Positions 7,339 to 17,514 of a stretch of 64,000 nucleotides of DNA are shown here, piece by piece. Below the pieces are notes generated by a model that saw nothing but the letters and a program-made list of their open reading frames with translations, was not told the origin of the DNA and ran no database searches. Within the stretch, counting starts at the first letter, position 1; each line of letters begins with the position of its first letter. This stretch comes from [Flexibacter] sp. ATCC 35103. GTDB taxonomy: Bacteria > Bacteroidota > Bacteroidia > Flavobacteriales > Flavobacteriaceae. The stretch covers positions 621,621-685,620 of the forward strand of contig NZ_MTQF01000004.1 of the NCBI RefSeq assembly GCF_001975985.1, read 5' to 3'. The translations under genes and the position numbers were made by a program.

Positions 7339-9693
7339 ATGAATTATTTTAAAGTTGCTTTGTTTGTTACATTAATGTGCTTGTTTTCTGTAAAGATTAA
7401 GGCACAAAATATTACTGTAGATGCCACAAAAACGCCTGATGAATTAGTAAAGAACATCCTGATCAACAGTTCCTGCATAAATATTGGAACTGTTAATGCC
7501 TCTGGAAATCCGGATAATACAGGAAACAGTTATGCTTATTTTAATTCTACAGGCAGTAGTTTTCCTTTTTCGGGGGGAATTGTTTTAAGTACATCTCCAA
7601 GTAAAAATGCAGCGGGTCCTTTTAATCAATCAACTTCTCAGGGACAAACGAATAAAAACTGGAAGGGTGACGCTGATTTAGAAAAAGCAATAAATAAAGA
7701 CGGAAGCACTCAGGCAACAGTTCTGGAATTTGATTTTGTAGCCTTAACAAACTCCATTAGTTTCAACTATATTTTTGCCTCTAATGAATATCAGACCTAT
7801 TACCCTTGTGAATATTCTGATGGTTTCGCTTTTTTGATAAAAGAAGCAGGAACCACAGACGATTATAAAAACTTAGCCGTTTTACCCAACACTTCTACTC
7901 CTGTTTCATCTACTACAGTTCATACGAAAATAGAACCTGTTTTTATGAACGGACAGAGTTTTAGTGGATGCGAAGCTGTAAATGAAAACTTTTTTAACGG
8001 TTATAATACCGTAAATAGTCCTATCAATTATGCCGGACAAACAGTAGTCATGAACGCTCAAACGGAAGTTATTCCCAATAAAACATATCATCTTAAATTA
8101 GTAATTGCAGATGATCCAACAGGTCAGTATAACTCTGCAGTTTTTATTGAAGCCGGAAGTTTTGTATCGACAATAAATTTTGGGGTCGATAAAACAATTG
8201 CTAATAATAATCCAGCTTGTTTTGGAGAAGATGTAGCCCTGGATACTCAATTAAATAGTGCTTTGTATAGTTTTAAATGGCTAAAACAAGACGCAAGTAA
8301 TAATTATGTTGAAATTATTCCTGCCGAAACTGGCTCAGTATATAACGTTAAAACAACAGGAAATTATAAAGTCGAAGCAACCTTAACAGGCACAACTTGT
8401 GTGTCTACTGGCGAAATAAAGATTGAATATGCTCCTGAAATACTCTCAACCAACACAAGCCTATTGCAATGTGATGATGACACAGACGGCATTTCTGATT
8501 TCAATTTAACAAAAGTTGATAATATTATCAAAAATAATGTCGCTGAAACTCTTAATAAAGGGTTTTATGAGTCCTTAACAGATGCTCAGTCAAAGACAAA
8601 TCCAATTCTAACTCCCGAAAAATATACTAATAAAGTCCCAGACCAAATTGTTTATGCCAGACTGGAGAATCAATATGGCTGTTTTAAAATTGCCGAAGTA
8701 ACATTAAAAATTTCAAACACAACAATTCCAGATCAAAACCCAATAGCAACTTGTGATAGTGATGAAAAACAAGATGGTTTTTATCAATTTGATCTTGAAG
8801 CAGAAGTAACTCCACAATTCTCAACAGGCTTACCAAGTGGTTTGGTTTTTAAATATTATTTAAGTACAAATGATGCTTTAATAGATAAAAATGCATTACC
8901 CAACATGTTTAAAAACACAACTCCTTACAGCCAGATAATTTATGGAAAAGCAACAAATGGAGCTGATTGTTTTGATATAAAGCCTGTAACACTTGTGGTA
9001 AATACATTTAATCCTCCTAATTTTGAAAATGAAACAGAATATGTATGCAAAGGAGAAGAAATAACATTAAGTGTTGCTTCAAATTTCATCAGTTATTTGT
9101 GGAATACGGGAAACACAACTAATGCAATAAAAATAAATTCAGCAGGCGATTATTCCATAACTGTTACAGATGAAAATGGTTGTGAAAAAACCAAAAATTT
9201 TAAAGTGATTTCATCTGAACCGGCTTTAATAACAGAGACTATTGTAAAGGATTTTTCAGGAACTGACAATTCCGTACTTATAAAATATACCGGAATTGGA
9301 AATTACGAATTTTCATTAGATGGAAACGTCTTTCAGAATGATTCTTTATTTACGGCTGTAAATCCGGGAATTTATTATGCAATTGCCAGAGACAAAAATG
9401 GTTGCGGATTATCTAATTCCGTTATTGTTTATGTTTTAGACTTTCCAAGGTTTTTTACACCTAACGGAGATGGATACAATGATTTATGGTATATTAAAAA
9501 CATAGATCAGCTTCCTGATTATAAAATCTTTATTTTTGATCGTTACGGAAAATTATTAAAAGAAATGAACCAAAACAGCGATGGCTGGAATGGTACTTTT
9601 AATAGTCAGCAATTACCTTCAGATGATTACTGGTTTACGTTACAATTTGTAGATGGCGAAAATATAAAAGGTCATTTTAGTCTTAAGAGATAA
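7339..9693 (+). CDS. Choice-of-anchor L domain protein with T9SS type B sorting domain
   Basis: A 784-residue secreted protein. The signal peptide (residues 1-22) ends at KIKA-Q. Residues about 25-275 match the choice-of-anchor L domain: SFPFSGGIVLSTS, VLEFDFVA, FNYIFASNEYQTYYPCEYSDGFAFLIK. Ig-like modules follow, including YVCKGEEITLSVA...YLWNTGNTTNAIKI. The last 85 residues are the type B (CHU_C-like) T9SS sorting domain: FFTPNGDGYNDLW, IFDRYGKLLKE, GWNGTFN and the end GHFSLKR. It should cross the outer membrane by the T9SS and be cell-surface bound or released. The next gene has the same ending. A TATATTTG box lies only 7 bp before the ATG. Confidence 0.9.
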   Translation: MNYFKVALFVTLMCLFSVKIKAQNITVDATKTPDELVKNILINSSCINIGTVNASGNPDNTGNSYAYFNSTGSSFPFSGGIVLSTSPSKNAAGPFNQSTSQGQTNKNWKGDADLEKAINKDGSTQATVLEFDFVALTNSISFNYIFASNEYQTYYPCEYSDGFAFLIKEAGTTDDYKNLAVLPNTSTPVSSTTVHTKIEPVFMNGQSFSGCEAVNENFFNGYNTVNSPINYAGQTVVMNAQTEVIPNKTYHLKLVIADDPTGQYNSAVFIEAGSFVSTINFGVDKTIANNNPACFGEDVALDTQLNSALYSFKWLKQDASNNYVEIIPAETGSVYNVKTTGNYKVEATLTGTTCVSTGEIKIEYAPEILSTNTSLLQCDDDTDGISDFNLTKVDNIIKNNVAETLNKGFYESLTDAQSKTNPILTPEKYTNKVPDQIVYARLENQYGCFKIAEVTLKISNTTIPDQNPIATCDSDEKQDGFYQFDLEAEVTPQFSTGLPSGLVFKYYLSTNDALIDKNALPNMFKNTTPYSQIIYGKATNGADCFDIKPVTLVVNTFNPPNFENETEYVCKGEEITLSVASNFISYLWNTGNTTNAIKINSAGDYSITVTDENGCEKTKNFKVISSEPALITETIVKDFSGTDNSVLIKYTGIGNYEFSLDGNVFQNDSLFTAVNPGIYYAIARDKNGCGLSNSVIVYVLDFPRFFTPNGDGYNDLWYIKNIDQLPDYKIFIFDRYGKLLKEMNQNSDGWNGTFNSQQLPSDDYWFTLQFVDGENIKGHFSLKR

Positions 9694-9729
9694 AAAATAA
9701 ATATTCAATTTATTTCTTACACGTTTTTG

Positions 9730-9737
9730 TATATTTG
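9730..9737 (+). promoter_or_regulatory. Candidate -7 box (TATATTTG)
   Basis: TATATTTG matches the Bacteroidota TANNTTTG -7 consensus and lies 17 bp before the ATG at 9755. I see no clear -33 TTG at the right spacing. Confidence 0.4.
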
Positions 9738-9754
9738 AGTTTGATGAAAAATAT

Positions 9755-12541
9755 ATGAAATCTATCCGATTAATACCATTCATTTTATTACTCATTACAA
9801 TCCCTACTTTTGCACAAAAAGAGGCGGCTATCTGGTATTTTGGTTATGGAGCAGGATTAGATTTCAATTCTGGAAGTCCAATGACCTTAACAAATGGAAA
9901 ACTATTTACAAATGAAGGATGTACTAGTATTTCTGATAAAAATGGAAGCCTTCTGTTTTATACAGACGGGTCGATTGTTTATGACAAAAACAATCAGATT
10001 ATGCCTAACGGAACAGGATTATTAGGTCATCGCTCCAGCACACAATCAGCAATTATAGTCCCAAAACCAAAAGATCCAAATCTATATTATATATTCACGG
10101 TAGATGAACCTAATCCTCAAAATGCGGATAATAATCCAAACAATGATGAAGATGCCCCAAATAATGGTTTAAACTTTTCTGTAGTCGATCTTAGGTTAAA
10201 TAATGGTAATGGGGACATCATTTCTACTCAAAAAAACATTCATCTTATTACATATGACATTAATAATGCGGAAGATATAAAATTTAAATGCTCCGAGAAA
10301 ATTACTGCCGTACAACATAGTGATGGTATTTCGTTTTGGATAATCACCCATTTCAAAAACACATTTTACAGCTTCAAAATCAGCACTGATGGCGTAAACC
10401 AAACTCCAATAAAAACAATAACATCTCAAAATATTCCTCTGGGAGGATACAACACAAATGCAATTGGTTATTTAAAAGCTTCACCAAATGGTAAAAAAAT
10501 TGCCATGGCAAATATGGCAACAAAAACCTCTAATGATTTTAATCAAAATGGTCAGATAAAAAGAAAAACAGGAAATGTTTGTCTCTATGATTTCGATACA
10601 AATAACGGTATTTTAAATAATGAAATAACAATATTAAACAATATCGATCCTTATGGCGTCGAGTTTTCTCCTAAAACAACAAAACTATATGTTACTTTTA
10701 ACAGGTATAATGATCTTAATGGTAGTTCTCTTGGAAGTACTCTTATACAATTTGATTTAAAAAAAGCAGATATAACAGGTTCTCAACAAATAATCAATTC
10801 CTCAAATTATGTTGCAGGTGCATTACAACTTGCTATTGATGAAAAAATTTACAGATCAGGTTATTCAAACACTGATAACAATGGCAACAAGTTATCTGTA
10901 ATAAACAATCCTGAATTTGACGGAATAAATTGCAATTATATTCAAAATAAAATCGACCTAAAAGGTGGGATTTCAAAATTAGGCCTTCCTCCATTTATCA
11001 CTTCTCTTTTCCTTTACACATTTGATTACGAATTTAACTGTCTAGGACAATCAACACATTTCTTTGTGAATTCTTCTGAAAAAATAGATACATTTTTATG
11101 GAATTTTGGAGATGGAAATACTTCAAATAAAAAAGAGGCCTTTCATATTTATACAAAACCGGGAGATTATAAAGTAACACTTATCAAAACTGTCAATGGT
11201 GAAAACAGAGAACCAATCGAACGAATGGTAACTATTTATGAAAATCCTTCAGTAATTGCGACTCCTTATAAATTAATTCAATGCGACACACAGGATAGCA
11301 ACTCATTAGACGGATTGGCAACTTTTAATCTTTCTGCAGCAAACGAACCAATTTCACTAGGGAATAAAGATTACAAAGTATTTTTCTACCATAATAAAAC
11401 TGATGCTGAAAATGATATAACAAATACCTCGTCAATTGATCCTATTTACAGAAACATTACGCGTAATGAACAACTTTATGCAAAAATAAGTCAATCAAAT
11501 TCATCATGTTATAGTTTTACAACTATAATATTACAAGCAAATCCTAATATTTCTATTATTCCAGATGACTTTCACAAATGTGATTCTGGTGATAGAAAAG
11601 CAGAATTCGACTTAGAACAAAAAAAGCAACTTATTAAAACTCAATTAAACCTGCCTTCCGATATTAAATTATTTTTTTACGATACCGAAAATAATGCTGC
11701 TTTATCATTGAACGAACTTAAAAACACGATTACAACAAGTTCAAAGACCGTATTTGTACGAGCTGAAAATGCCGATGGTTGTTATGGAACAGGGAAATTT
11801 GACTTGATTGTAGACCCGATTCCCACTTTAATACCACAATCTGAAAAAGTGATATGTGAATCAGTCCCTAATGCAACTGTAATTTTAGAATCGGGAGTTG
11901 AATTATCTGAAATTAACAATTACACTTATTTATGGTCAACCGGAAATATTACACCCACAATTACTGTGAATAAAGAAGGAAATTACAATGTAATAGTAAA
12001 AAACAAAGCAGGTTGCTCTACTAAAATTGATATTCCCGTAAAAACATCACATCTTGCCTTTATAAATGAAATTGAAATTAATGATCTTAATAGCTTAAAC
12101 GAAATTATTATAGATGTAAATAATCCTCAAGATTATAAATATAGAATTCATTTTCAGGATGGAACATTTAGTGATTTTCAAAACTTAGCTATTTTCGAAA
12201 ATATACCGGGAGGATTCCATGAACTAATTATTGAAAACATTGATGGATGCGGAAGAATAGTAAAAAGTTTTGCCGTATTGAATTCTCCCAAATTTTTTAC
12301 TCCCAATAATGATGGCTATAATGACTATTGGAATTTTAGCGGAATAAATGACCCTATCTACAAGAATGCTGTTATTTATATTTATGATCGTTATGGAAAA
12401 CTGTTAAAACAATTATCACCGTTTGAATTAGGATGGGATGGAACTTACAATAAGGAACCAATGCCATCTTCTGATTATTGGTTTACCATTCAGCTTGAGG
12501 ATGGCAGACAAAGAAAAGGTCATTTTAGTCTTAAGAGATAA
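9755..12541 (+). CDS. PKD-domain surface protein with T9SS type B sorting domain
   Basis: A 928-residue secreted protein with a signal peptide ending at TFA-Q (about residue 20). The first 400 residues are beta-propeller-like: WYFGYGAGLDFNSG, LLFYTDGSIVYD and PYGVEFSPKTTKLYVTF. A PKD domain spans about 430-497 (FLWNFGDGNTS, YTKPGDYKVTL). Further Ig-like modules follow, then the type B T9SS sorting domain (FFTPNNDGYNDYW, YDRYGKLLKQ, GWDGTYN, GHFSLKR). It belongs to the same cargo class as the preceding protein and is 61 bp downstream of it. The ligand or enzyme activity, if any, is not visible. Confidence 0.9.
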   Translation: MKSIRLIPFILLLITIPTFAQKEAAIWYFGYGAGLDFNSGSPMTLTNGKLFTNEGCTSISDKNGSLLFYTDGSIVYDKNNQIMPNGTGLLGHRSSTQSAIIVPKPKDPNLYYIFTVDEPNPQNADNNPNNDEDAPNNGLNFSVVDLRLNNGNGDIISTQKNIHLITYDINNAEDIKFKCSEKITAVQHSDGISFWIITHFKNTFYSFKISTDGVNQTPIKTITSQNIPLGGYNTNAIGYLKASPNGKKIAMANMATKTSNDFNQNGQIKRKTGNVCLYDFDTNNGILNNEITILNNIDPYGVEFSPKTTKLYVTFNRYNDLNGSSLGSTLIQFDLKKADITGSQQIINSSNYVAGALQLAIDEKIYRSGYSNTDNNGNKLSVINNPEFDGINCNYIQNKIDLKGGISKLGLPPFITSLFLYTFDYEFNCLGQSTHFFVNSSEKIDTFLWNFGDGNTSNKKEAFHIYTKPGDYKVTLIKTVNGENREPIERMVTIYENPSVIATPYKLIQCDTQDSNSLDGLATFNLSAANEPISLGNKDYKVFFYHNKTDAENDITNTSSIDPIYRNITRNEQLYAKISQSNSSCYSFTTIILQANPNISIIPDDFHKCDSGDRKAEFDLEQKKQLIKTQLNLPSDIKLFFYDTENNAALSLNELKNTITTSSKTVFVRAENADGCYGTGKFDLIVDPIPTLIPQSEKVICESVPNATVILESGVELSEINNYTYLWSTGNITPTITVNKEGNYNVIVKNKAGCSTKIDIPVKTSHLAFINEIEINDLNSLNEIIIDVNNPQDYKYRIHFQDGTFSDFQNLAIFENIPGGFHELIIENIDGCGRIVKSFAVLNSPKFFTPNNDGYNDYWNFSGINDPIYKNAVIYIYDRYGKLLKQLSPFELGWDGTYNKEPMPSSDYWFTIQLEDGRQRKGHFSLKR

Positions 12542-12612
12542 AAAACTAAAAACAATATTCGCATTTGATCTCAACAGTATAAAGATTGAGATTATTCAAA
12601 AAACAGGATATA

Positions 12613-12664
12613 AAAAAATCCCAAATTCCAGTTCCGAGGCTTCGGTAGGAATTTGGGATTTTTA
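12613..12664. terminator. Bidirectional terminator between convergent genes
   Basis: AATCCCAAATTCC (12618-12630) pairs with GGAATTTGGGATT (12648-12660), with A-runs before and T-runs after, so it works for both the T9SS cargo gene and typA. Confidence 0.85.
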
Positions 12665-12684
12665 TATTAAATGTAGAAAAGTAT

Positions 12685-14481
12685 TTAGATTTTAAATCTT
12701 TTTCTATCAGTTTCTGTCAAATAGATTTTTCTCAAACGAATAGATTTTGGAGTTACCTCTACATATTCATCTTTTTGAATGTACTCTAAAGCTTCCTCTA
12801 ATGAGAAAATAATTGGAGGGATAATTCTTGCTTTTTCATCATTTCCAGAAGAACGAACGTTAGATTGTTTTTTCTCTTTAGTTACGTTCACACACATATC
12901 ATCAGCACGAGAGTTTTCTCCAATTACCTGACCTTCGTAAATTTCAGCATTTGGTTCAACAAAAAATTTACCACGATCTTGCAATTTATCGATAGAATAA
13001 GGAATCGCTTTTCCTTTTTCCATAGAAATCAATGAACCTTTGTTACGTCCTGCAATTTCTCCTTTGTAAGGCTCATATCCAATAAAACGGTGCGCCATAA
13101 TAGCCTCACCAGCTGTTGCAGTAAGTAATTGGTTACGCAATCCAATAATTCCACGAGATGGAATATTAAATTTCACAATCATACGCTCCCCTTTAGTTTC
13201 CATAGAAAGCATTTCTCCTTTACGCAATGTAACGAATTCAACTGCTCTACCTGAAAGGTTTTCTGGTAAATCGATTGTCAATTCCTCAATCGGCTCACAT
13301 TTTTTACCATCAATTTCTTTGATGATAACTTGTGGCTGACCAATTTGTAACTCATACCCTTCTCTTCTCATTGTTTCAATAAGAACAGATAAGTGAAGTA
13401 CTCCACGACCAAAAACCATGAATTTATCTGCAGAATCAGTTTCACCTAACTTCATAGCTAAGTTTTTCTCTAATTCTTTTGTTAATCTTTCTCTAATATG
13501 ACGAGAAGTTACAAATTTACCCTCTTTACCAAAGAAAGGTGAGTCATTGATAGTAAACAACATACTCATTGTAGGCTCATCGATATCAATCGTTTTTAGA
13601 CCTTCAGGATTTTCATGATCAGCAATAGTATCACCAATTTCAAAACCTTCAACTCCAATGATTGCACAAATATCTCCAGCAATAACCTCTTGTACTTTTT
13701 TACGACCAAGTCCTTCAAAAGTATGAAGTTCTTTGATACGAGATTTAGATACCGTACCATCTCTTTTTACTAATGAGATTGGCATACCTTCTTTAAGAAC
13801 TCCTCTTTCAAGACGACCAATAGCAATACGACCTGTAAAGGCTGAGAAATCTAAAGAAGTAATCAACATTTGTGGTGTTCCTTCAGAAACTTTAGGAGCA
13901 GGTACATTAGCAACAACCATATCTAATAATGCTTCAACATTATCAGTTACGTTTTCCCAATGATCAGACATCCAGTTGTTTTTAGCAGAACCATAAACTG
14001 TTGGGAAATCCAACTGCCATTCTTCAGCACCTAATTCAAACATTAAGTCAAAAACTTTCTCATGAACTTCTTCAGGAGTACAGTTTTCTTTATCAACTTT
14101 ATTGATAACTACACAAGGCTTTAAACCTAAGTCAATCGCTTTTTGTAATACAAAACGCGTTTGTGGCATTGGACCTTCAAAAGCATCAACTAGCAAACAT
14201 ACACCATCGGCCATGTTTAATACACGTTCTACTTCTCCTCCAAAATCCGCGTGGCCTGGAGTATCGATAATATTGATTTTTGTTCCTTTATATTGAACTG
14301 AAACGTTTTTTGAAGTAATAGTAATACCTCTCTCACGCTCTAAATCGTTATTATCAAGAATTAAATCACCTGTGTTTTCGTTGTCACGAAATAATTGACA
14401 GTGATACATAATTTTATCAACCAAAGTGGTTTTACCGTGATCGACGTGGGCAATAATTGCAATATTTCTAATAGATTCCAT
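12685..14481 (-). CDS. typA: Ribosome-associated GTPase TypA/BipA
   Basis: A 598-residue translational GTPase of full normal length. The G domain begins [19 protein letters not shown] (G1), with the switch segment RERGITI, G3 [15 protein letters not shown] and G4 NKVDKENC. Domains II and III follow, and the C-terminal BipA-specific domain includes [24 protein letters not shown]. TypA binds 70S ribosomes and helps 50S assembly and stress or cold adaptation. A -7 box (TACCTTTG on the minus strand, 14501-14508) lies about 20 bp before the start, implying a very short leader. The call is firm. Confidence 0.97.
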   Translation of the reverse strand: MESIRNIAIIAHVDHGKTTLVDKIMYHCQLFRDNENTGDLILDNNDLERERGITITSKNVSVQYKGTKINIIDTPGHADFGGEVERVLNMADGVCLLVDAFEGPMPQTRFVLQKAIDLGLKPCVVINKVDKENCTPEEVHEKVFDLMFELGAEEWQLDFPTVYGSAKNNWMSDHWENVTDNVEALLDMVVANVPAPKVSEGTPQMLITSLDFSAFTGRIAIGRLERGVLKEGMPISLVKRDGTVSKSRIKELHTFEGLGRKKVQEVIAGDICAIIGVEGFEIGDTIADHENPEGLKTIDIDEPTMSMLFTINDSPFFGKEGKFVTSRHIRERLTKELEKNLAMKLGETDSADKFMVFGRGVLHLSVLIETMRREGYELQIGQPQVIIKEIDGKKCEPIEELTIDLPENLSGRAVEFVTLRKGEMLSMETKGERMIVKFNIPSRGIIGLRNQLLTATAGEAIMAHRFIGYEPYKGEIAGRNKGSLISMEKGKAIPYSIDKLQDRGKFFVEPNAEIYEGQVIGENSRADDMCVNVTKEKKQSNVRSSGNDEKARIIPPIIFSLEEALEYIQKDEYVEVTPKSIRLRKIYLTETDRKRFKI

Positions 14482-14500
14482 CTGAGATTTTTAATGGGTG

Positions 14501-14508
14501 CAAAGGTA
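14501..14508 (-). promoter_or_regulatory. Candidate -7 box of typA
   Basis: Read on the minus strand this is TACCTTTG, an exact TANNTTTG match 20 bp upstream of the typA ATG. No TTG is seen at the usual -33 distance. Confidence 0.5.
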
Positions 14509-14613
14509 CACTTTATTTTGATATAAAAAACGTTTCTGCGATAGTTTGCGTATAGACAAGTAATTAGTTCGTTAAATCAATGTAAATTTTACACTCAAAA
14601 TGGACTTTGTGTG

Positions 14614-14645
14614 TTGTTTAATTATACTTTATTTAACTATATTTG
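14614..14645 (+). promoter_or_regulatory. Candidate promoter of the PAS histidine kinase
   Basis: TTG (14614-14616), a 21 bp spacer, then TATATTTG (14638-14645). The ATG at 14650 is only 5 bp after the -7 box, so the transcript would be leaderless or nearly so. Confidence 0.5.
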
Positions 14646-14649
14646 AGTA

Positions 14650-16359
14650 ATGAAAAGTAAAACTCTCCAAATTACTCTAATTTACGTTATCATATCGCTA
14701 ATTATGGCATCAGTCTGTCATAAAATACTTATTACTTACTTTTCTAAACTGGAATACTTTTATTTATTTTTATTAAAAGATATTCTTTTTATCCTCTCTA
14801 CAGGTTTTATCTTCAAATATATACTTTCAAAAAATGAAAGAAAAAATGTTTCTGTTTTTGAAAAATTAAAGAGCACAAATGAAGAAATCAAGGAATCAAA
14901 TGAAAAATACGATATCGTTGCAAAAGCAACAAGCGACACAATTTGGGATTGGAAAATTCAGGAAGACAGCATTAACTGGAATAAAGGAATAGAAAATATT
15001 TTTGGTTACAAATCGGCAGAAGTCGGAAAAACATCAAAATGGTGGTTTGACAAAATTCATCCTGAGGATAGTATCAGAATGTCGATTAAACTGTATTCAT
15101 TTATTGAACAAAAAACAGAAAAGTGGCAAGATCAATATCGTTTCAGATGTGCTGACGGAACTTATAAATATGTTCTTGATCGTGGTTTTTTATTAAAAGA
15201 CGAAAACGGGAGAGCCATCAGAATGATTGGAGCCATTCAGGATATTACCAAGCAAAAAGAGGAAGAACAACGATTAAAACTCTTAGAAACCGTAATTACA
15301 CAATCTAAAGATTCAATCTTAATCACTGAAGCAAACTCACTAGACCGAAAAATTCCTAAAATAGTGTATGTAAATCCCGCATTCTCACACATGTCAGGAT
15401 ATCTTTCGCATGAAATAATAGGAAAGTCTACAAATATATTCAAAGGACCAAAATCTGATTCTGAAGAATTAAAAAAACTATTGAGAGCAATAAAAAACGA
15501 AGAAGAATGCCTCATAGAAACCATTAGCTACACAAAGAAAAATGAAGAATACTGGGTTCGATTTTCTATGATTCCAATTTTTAATAACGAAGGTGTTATC
15601 TCGCATTGGATTTCTATACAAAGAGATATAACTGATGAGAAAAAATTAGAGACAGAAAAAGAGCATCTTATCAGAGAACTAACTCAAAACAACAAGGATT
15701 TAAAACAATTTTCATACATCACATCACATAATTTAAGAGCGCCTTTATCAAATCTAATCGGATTATTAAATCTTATTGAAGATATTGCCATTGAAAATCC
15801 GGAATTAGAAGAAATTCTTGCCGGATTCACCAAATCAACTCATCTCTTAAACGAAACAATCAATGATTTAGTAAAAGTCATTATCATTAAAGACAACCCT
15901 TCTATGCAAAAAGAAGAAGTATCTTTAAAAGAGGTCTTCGAAAATGTATTTAGTCAATTATCTTTTCAAATCGAATTGCACAAACCAATAATCAAATTAA
16001 ATTTTGAAAAAGTTCCTTTATTAAACACAAACAAAGCATATATCGAAAGTATTTTACTTAATTTGCTTACCAACTCCATTAAATATAAATCAGAGAATAG
16101 AAAATTAAAAATATCAATTACCGCAGAACAAATTGACCATCAGGCAATTTTAACTTTTAAAGACAACGGAATTGGTATTGACCTGGAAAGAAATGGCGAC
16201 AAAGTTTTTGGTCTTTATCAAAGATTTCACAACTATCCTGACAGCAAAGGATTAGGCTTATATCTCGTAAAATCACAGGTAGAAACAATGGGAGGAACAA
16301 TAAGTATTGAAAGCGAAGTAAATAAAGGAACAACATTTACAATAACATTTAAAAATTAA
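14650..16359 (+). CDS. Membrane PAS-domain sensor histidine kinase
   Basis: A 569-residue two-component sensor. Two membrane segments (about 7-27 and 33-60) sit at the N-terminus. A coiled linker leads to two PAS/PAC domains: about 85-205 (WDWKIQEDSINWNKGIENIFGY...RMIGAIQDITKQKEE) and about 210-335 (ITEANSLD...YVNPAFSHMSGY...WISIQRDITDEKK). The H-box is SYITSHNLRAPLSN with His360; the ATPase part has NSIKYKS, DNGIGIDLERNG and GLGLYLVKSQVETMGG. The second PAS contains the PAS-typical asparagine but no residue proving a flavin or heme cofactor. The response regulator follows 5 bp later and is its likely partner. Confidence 0.93.
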   Translation: MKSKTLQITLIYVIISLIMASVCHKILITYFSKLEYFYLFLLKDILFILSTGFIFKYILSKNERKNVSVFEKLKSTNEEIKESNEKYDIVAKATSDTIWDWKIQEDSINWNKGIENIFGYKSAEVGKTSKWWFDKIHPEDSIRMSIKLYSFIEQKTEKWQDQYRFRCADGTYKYVLDRGFLLKDENGRAIRMIGAIQDITKQKEEEQRLKLLETVITQSKDSILITEANSLDRKIPKIVYVNPAFSHMSGYLSHEIIGKSTNIFKGPKSDSEELKKLLRAIKNEEECLIETISYTKKNEEYWVRFSMIPIFNNEGVISHWISIQRDITDEKKLETEKEHLIRELTQNNKDLKQFSYITSHNLRAPLSNLIGLLNLIEDIAIENPELEEILAGFTKSTHLLNETINDLVKVIIIKDNPSMQKEEVSLKEVFENVFSQLSFQIELHKPIIKLNFEKVPLLNTNKAYIESILLNLLTNSIKYKSENRKLKISITAEQIDHQAILTFKDNGIGIDLERNGDKVFGLYQRFHNYPDSKGLGLYLVKSQVETMGGTISIESEVNKGTTFTITFKN

Positions 16360-16364
16360 TTTTT

Positions 16365-16778
16365 ATGCTGGAGCAAATTTTATGCATTGACGACGACCCC
16401 ATCACATTAATGTTATGTAAAAAAGTAATTTCAAAATCATCATTTTCAAAAGAAATCATCACAGCTCAAAATGGAGAAGAAGCGCTACACCATTTTAATA
16501 ATTTAAAATACACTAACAATAAAAACAAAGTAAATAAAAAACCGGAATTAATATTCTTAGACCTAAACATGCCTGTCATGGGTGGCTGGGAATTTCTGGA
16601 CCACTTTACTTCTGCCGCTTATGCAGACTTTAATACCGCACAGGTAATTGTATTATCATCTACAATTGATCCTGACGATTTAGCCAAAGCAAAAAAATAT
16701 CCTATCATTATAGATTTTCTCTCAAAACCAATTACACAACCCATGTTAGAATATCTAAAGAAGAAAATAGCAAAATAA
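16365..16778 (+). CDS. Single-domain response regulator
   Basis: A 137-residue receiver-only protein with no output domain. The acidic pocket is CIDDDP near the start, the phospho-acceptor is Asp66 in FLDLNMPVMGGWEFL, the Thr/Ser position is VLSSTIDP and the conserved lysine is in FLSKPIT. It is encoded directly after the PAS histidine kinase. Receivers of this kind in Bacteroidota usually act by protein contact or in a phosphorelay. The partner downstream is not in the window. Confidence 0.92.
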   Translation: MLEQILCIDDDPITLMLCKKVISKSSFSKEIITAQNGEEALHHFNNLKYTNNKNKVNKKPELIFLDLNMPVMGGWEFLDHFTSAAYADFNTAQVIVLSSTIDPDDLAKAKKYPIIIDFLSKPITQPMLEYLKKKIAK

Positions 16779-16959
16779 CATTTCAATCAATATTATTCGA
16801 TTCTAATGGACGTTACCCTCCAAGCTATACTATCTGCTAAATCTTTTGTTCCGTATATTTATAAAATCTGTGTTATCACAAAAGGATATCTCTGCTATCT
16901 CTAATACAATCAACAAAATCTCAATTCCGCAAGAATTACTGCAAACAAATCGAAATAAA

Positions 16960-17020
16960 AAATTCCAAATTCCACTAAAAGCAGCTAAAGTAAGCGCATA
17001 TAAATTGGAATTTGGAATTT
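16960..17020 (+). terminator. Hairpin after the response regulator
   Basis: A 15 bp perfect stem (AAATTCCAAATTCCA and complement) with a 31 nt loop, followed by ATTTTTTGG. The loop is long for an intrinsic terminator, so confidence is moderate. Confidence 0.55.
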
Positions 17021-17052
17021 ATTTTTTGGAATTTATCTCAGTTTTCTTCAAA

Positions 17053-17094
17053 CAAAAAAAAGTCCTCTAAAAGAGGACTTTTTATATATTTTAG
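17053..17094 (-). terminator. rpsT terminator
   Basis: On the minus strand the stem AAAGTCCTCT / AGAGGACTTT with a short loop is followed by a run of eight T. It lies 16 bp after the rpsT stop. Confidence 0.88.
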
Positions 17095-17108
17095 GAAATT
17101 GTAGTTAA

Positions 17109-17360
17109 TTACAATTTAGCAACATGCTTAGTTAATTTAGACTTCAAGTTAGAAGCTTTATTATCATGAATGATGTTCTTTTTAGCTAATTTATCAATCA
17201 TAGAGATTACAGTTGATAATTTTGAAGTTGCATCAGCTTTATCAGTAGCTATTCTTAATGCTTTAATAGCATTACGAGTAGTTTTATGTTGATATCTGTT
17301 AAGAACTCTTCTTTTTTCGTTACTTCTGATTCTTTTTAATGCTGACTTATGATTTGCCAT
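17109..17360 (-). CDS. rpsT: 30S ribosomal protein S20
   Basis: An 83-residue, Lys/Arg-rich, fully helical protein of normal S20 length. It starts MANHKSALKRIRSNEKRR, the diagnostic S20 N-terminus, and contains NIIHDNKASNLKSKL near the end, matching the family helix 3. S20 is a primary binder of 16S rRNA helices h9 and h44. The gene is monocistronic with its own terminator. Confidence 0.97.
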   Translation of the reverse strand: MANHKSALKRIRSNEKRRVLNRYQHKTTRNAIKALRIATDKADATSKLSTVISMIDKLAKKNIIHDNKASNLKSKLTKHVAKL

Positions 17361-17514
17361 TTTCTTTTAATTTTAGATGTAATAATTATTATAAATACTA
17401 GTTAAAAAAGAAAAACCTCCCACAATTGTTAAACAATCACTTTGGTTTTAACTAATAAAACAAAAACCGAGACACCAATTTTTATTTTACAAAACTTATT
17501 CACAACTAATTTTG

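Larger units (their letters stand above)
16779..17108. other. Intergenic stretch with two terminators
   Basis: It holds a hairpin for the response regulator (AAATTCCAAATTCCA at 16960-16974 with its complement at 17006-17020) and the rpsT terminator. I see no credible gene in the remaining part; the short open frame from 16846 has no family match, no coding-like composition and runs through the hairpin. Confidence 0.6.

Noticed and set aside
16846..17070. Small open frame after the response regulator
   Set aside because: It runs through a perfect hairpin and has no recognisable protein features.
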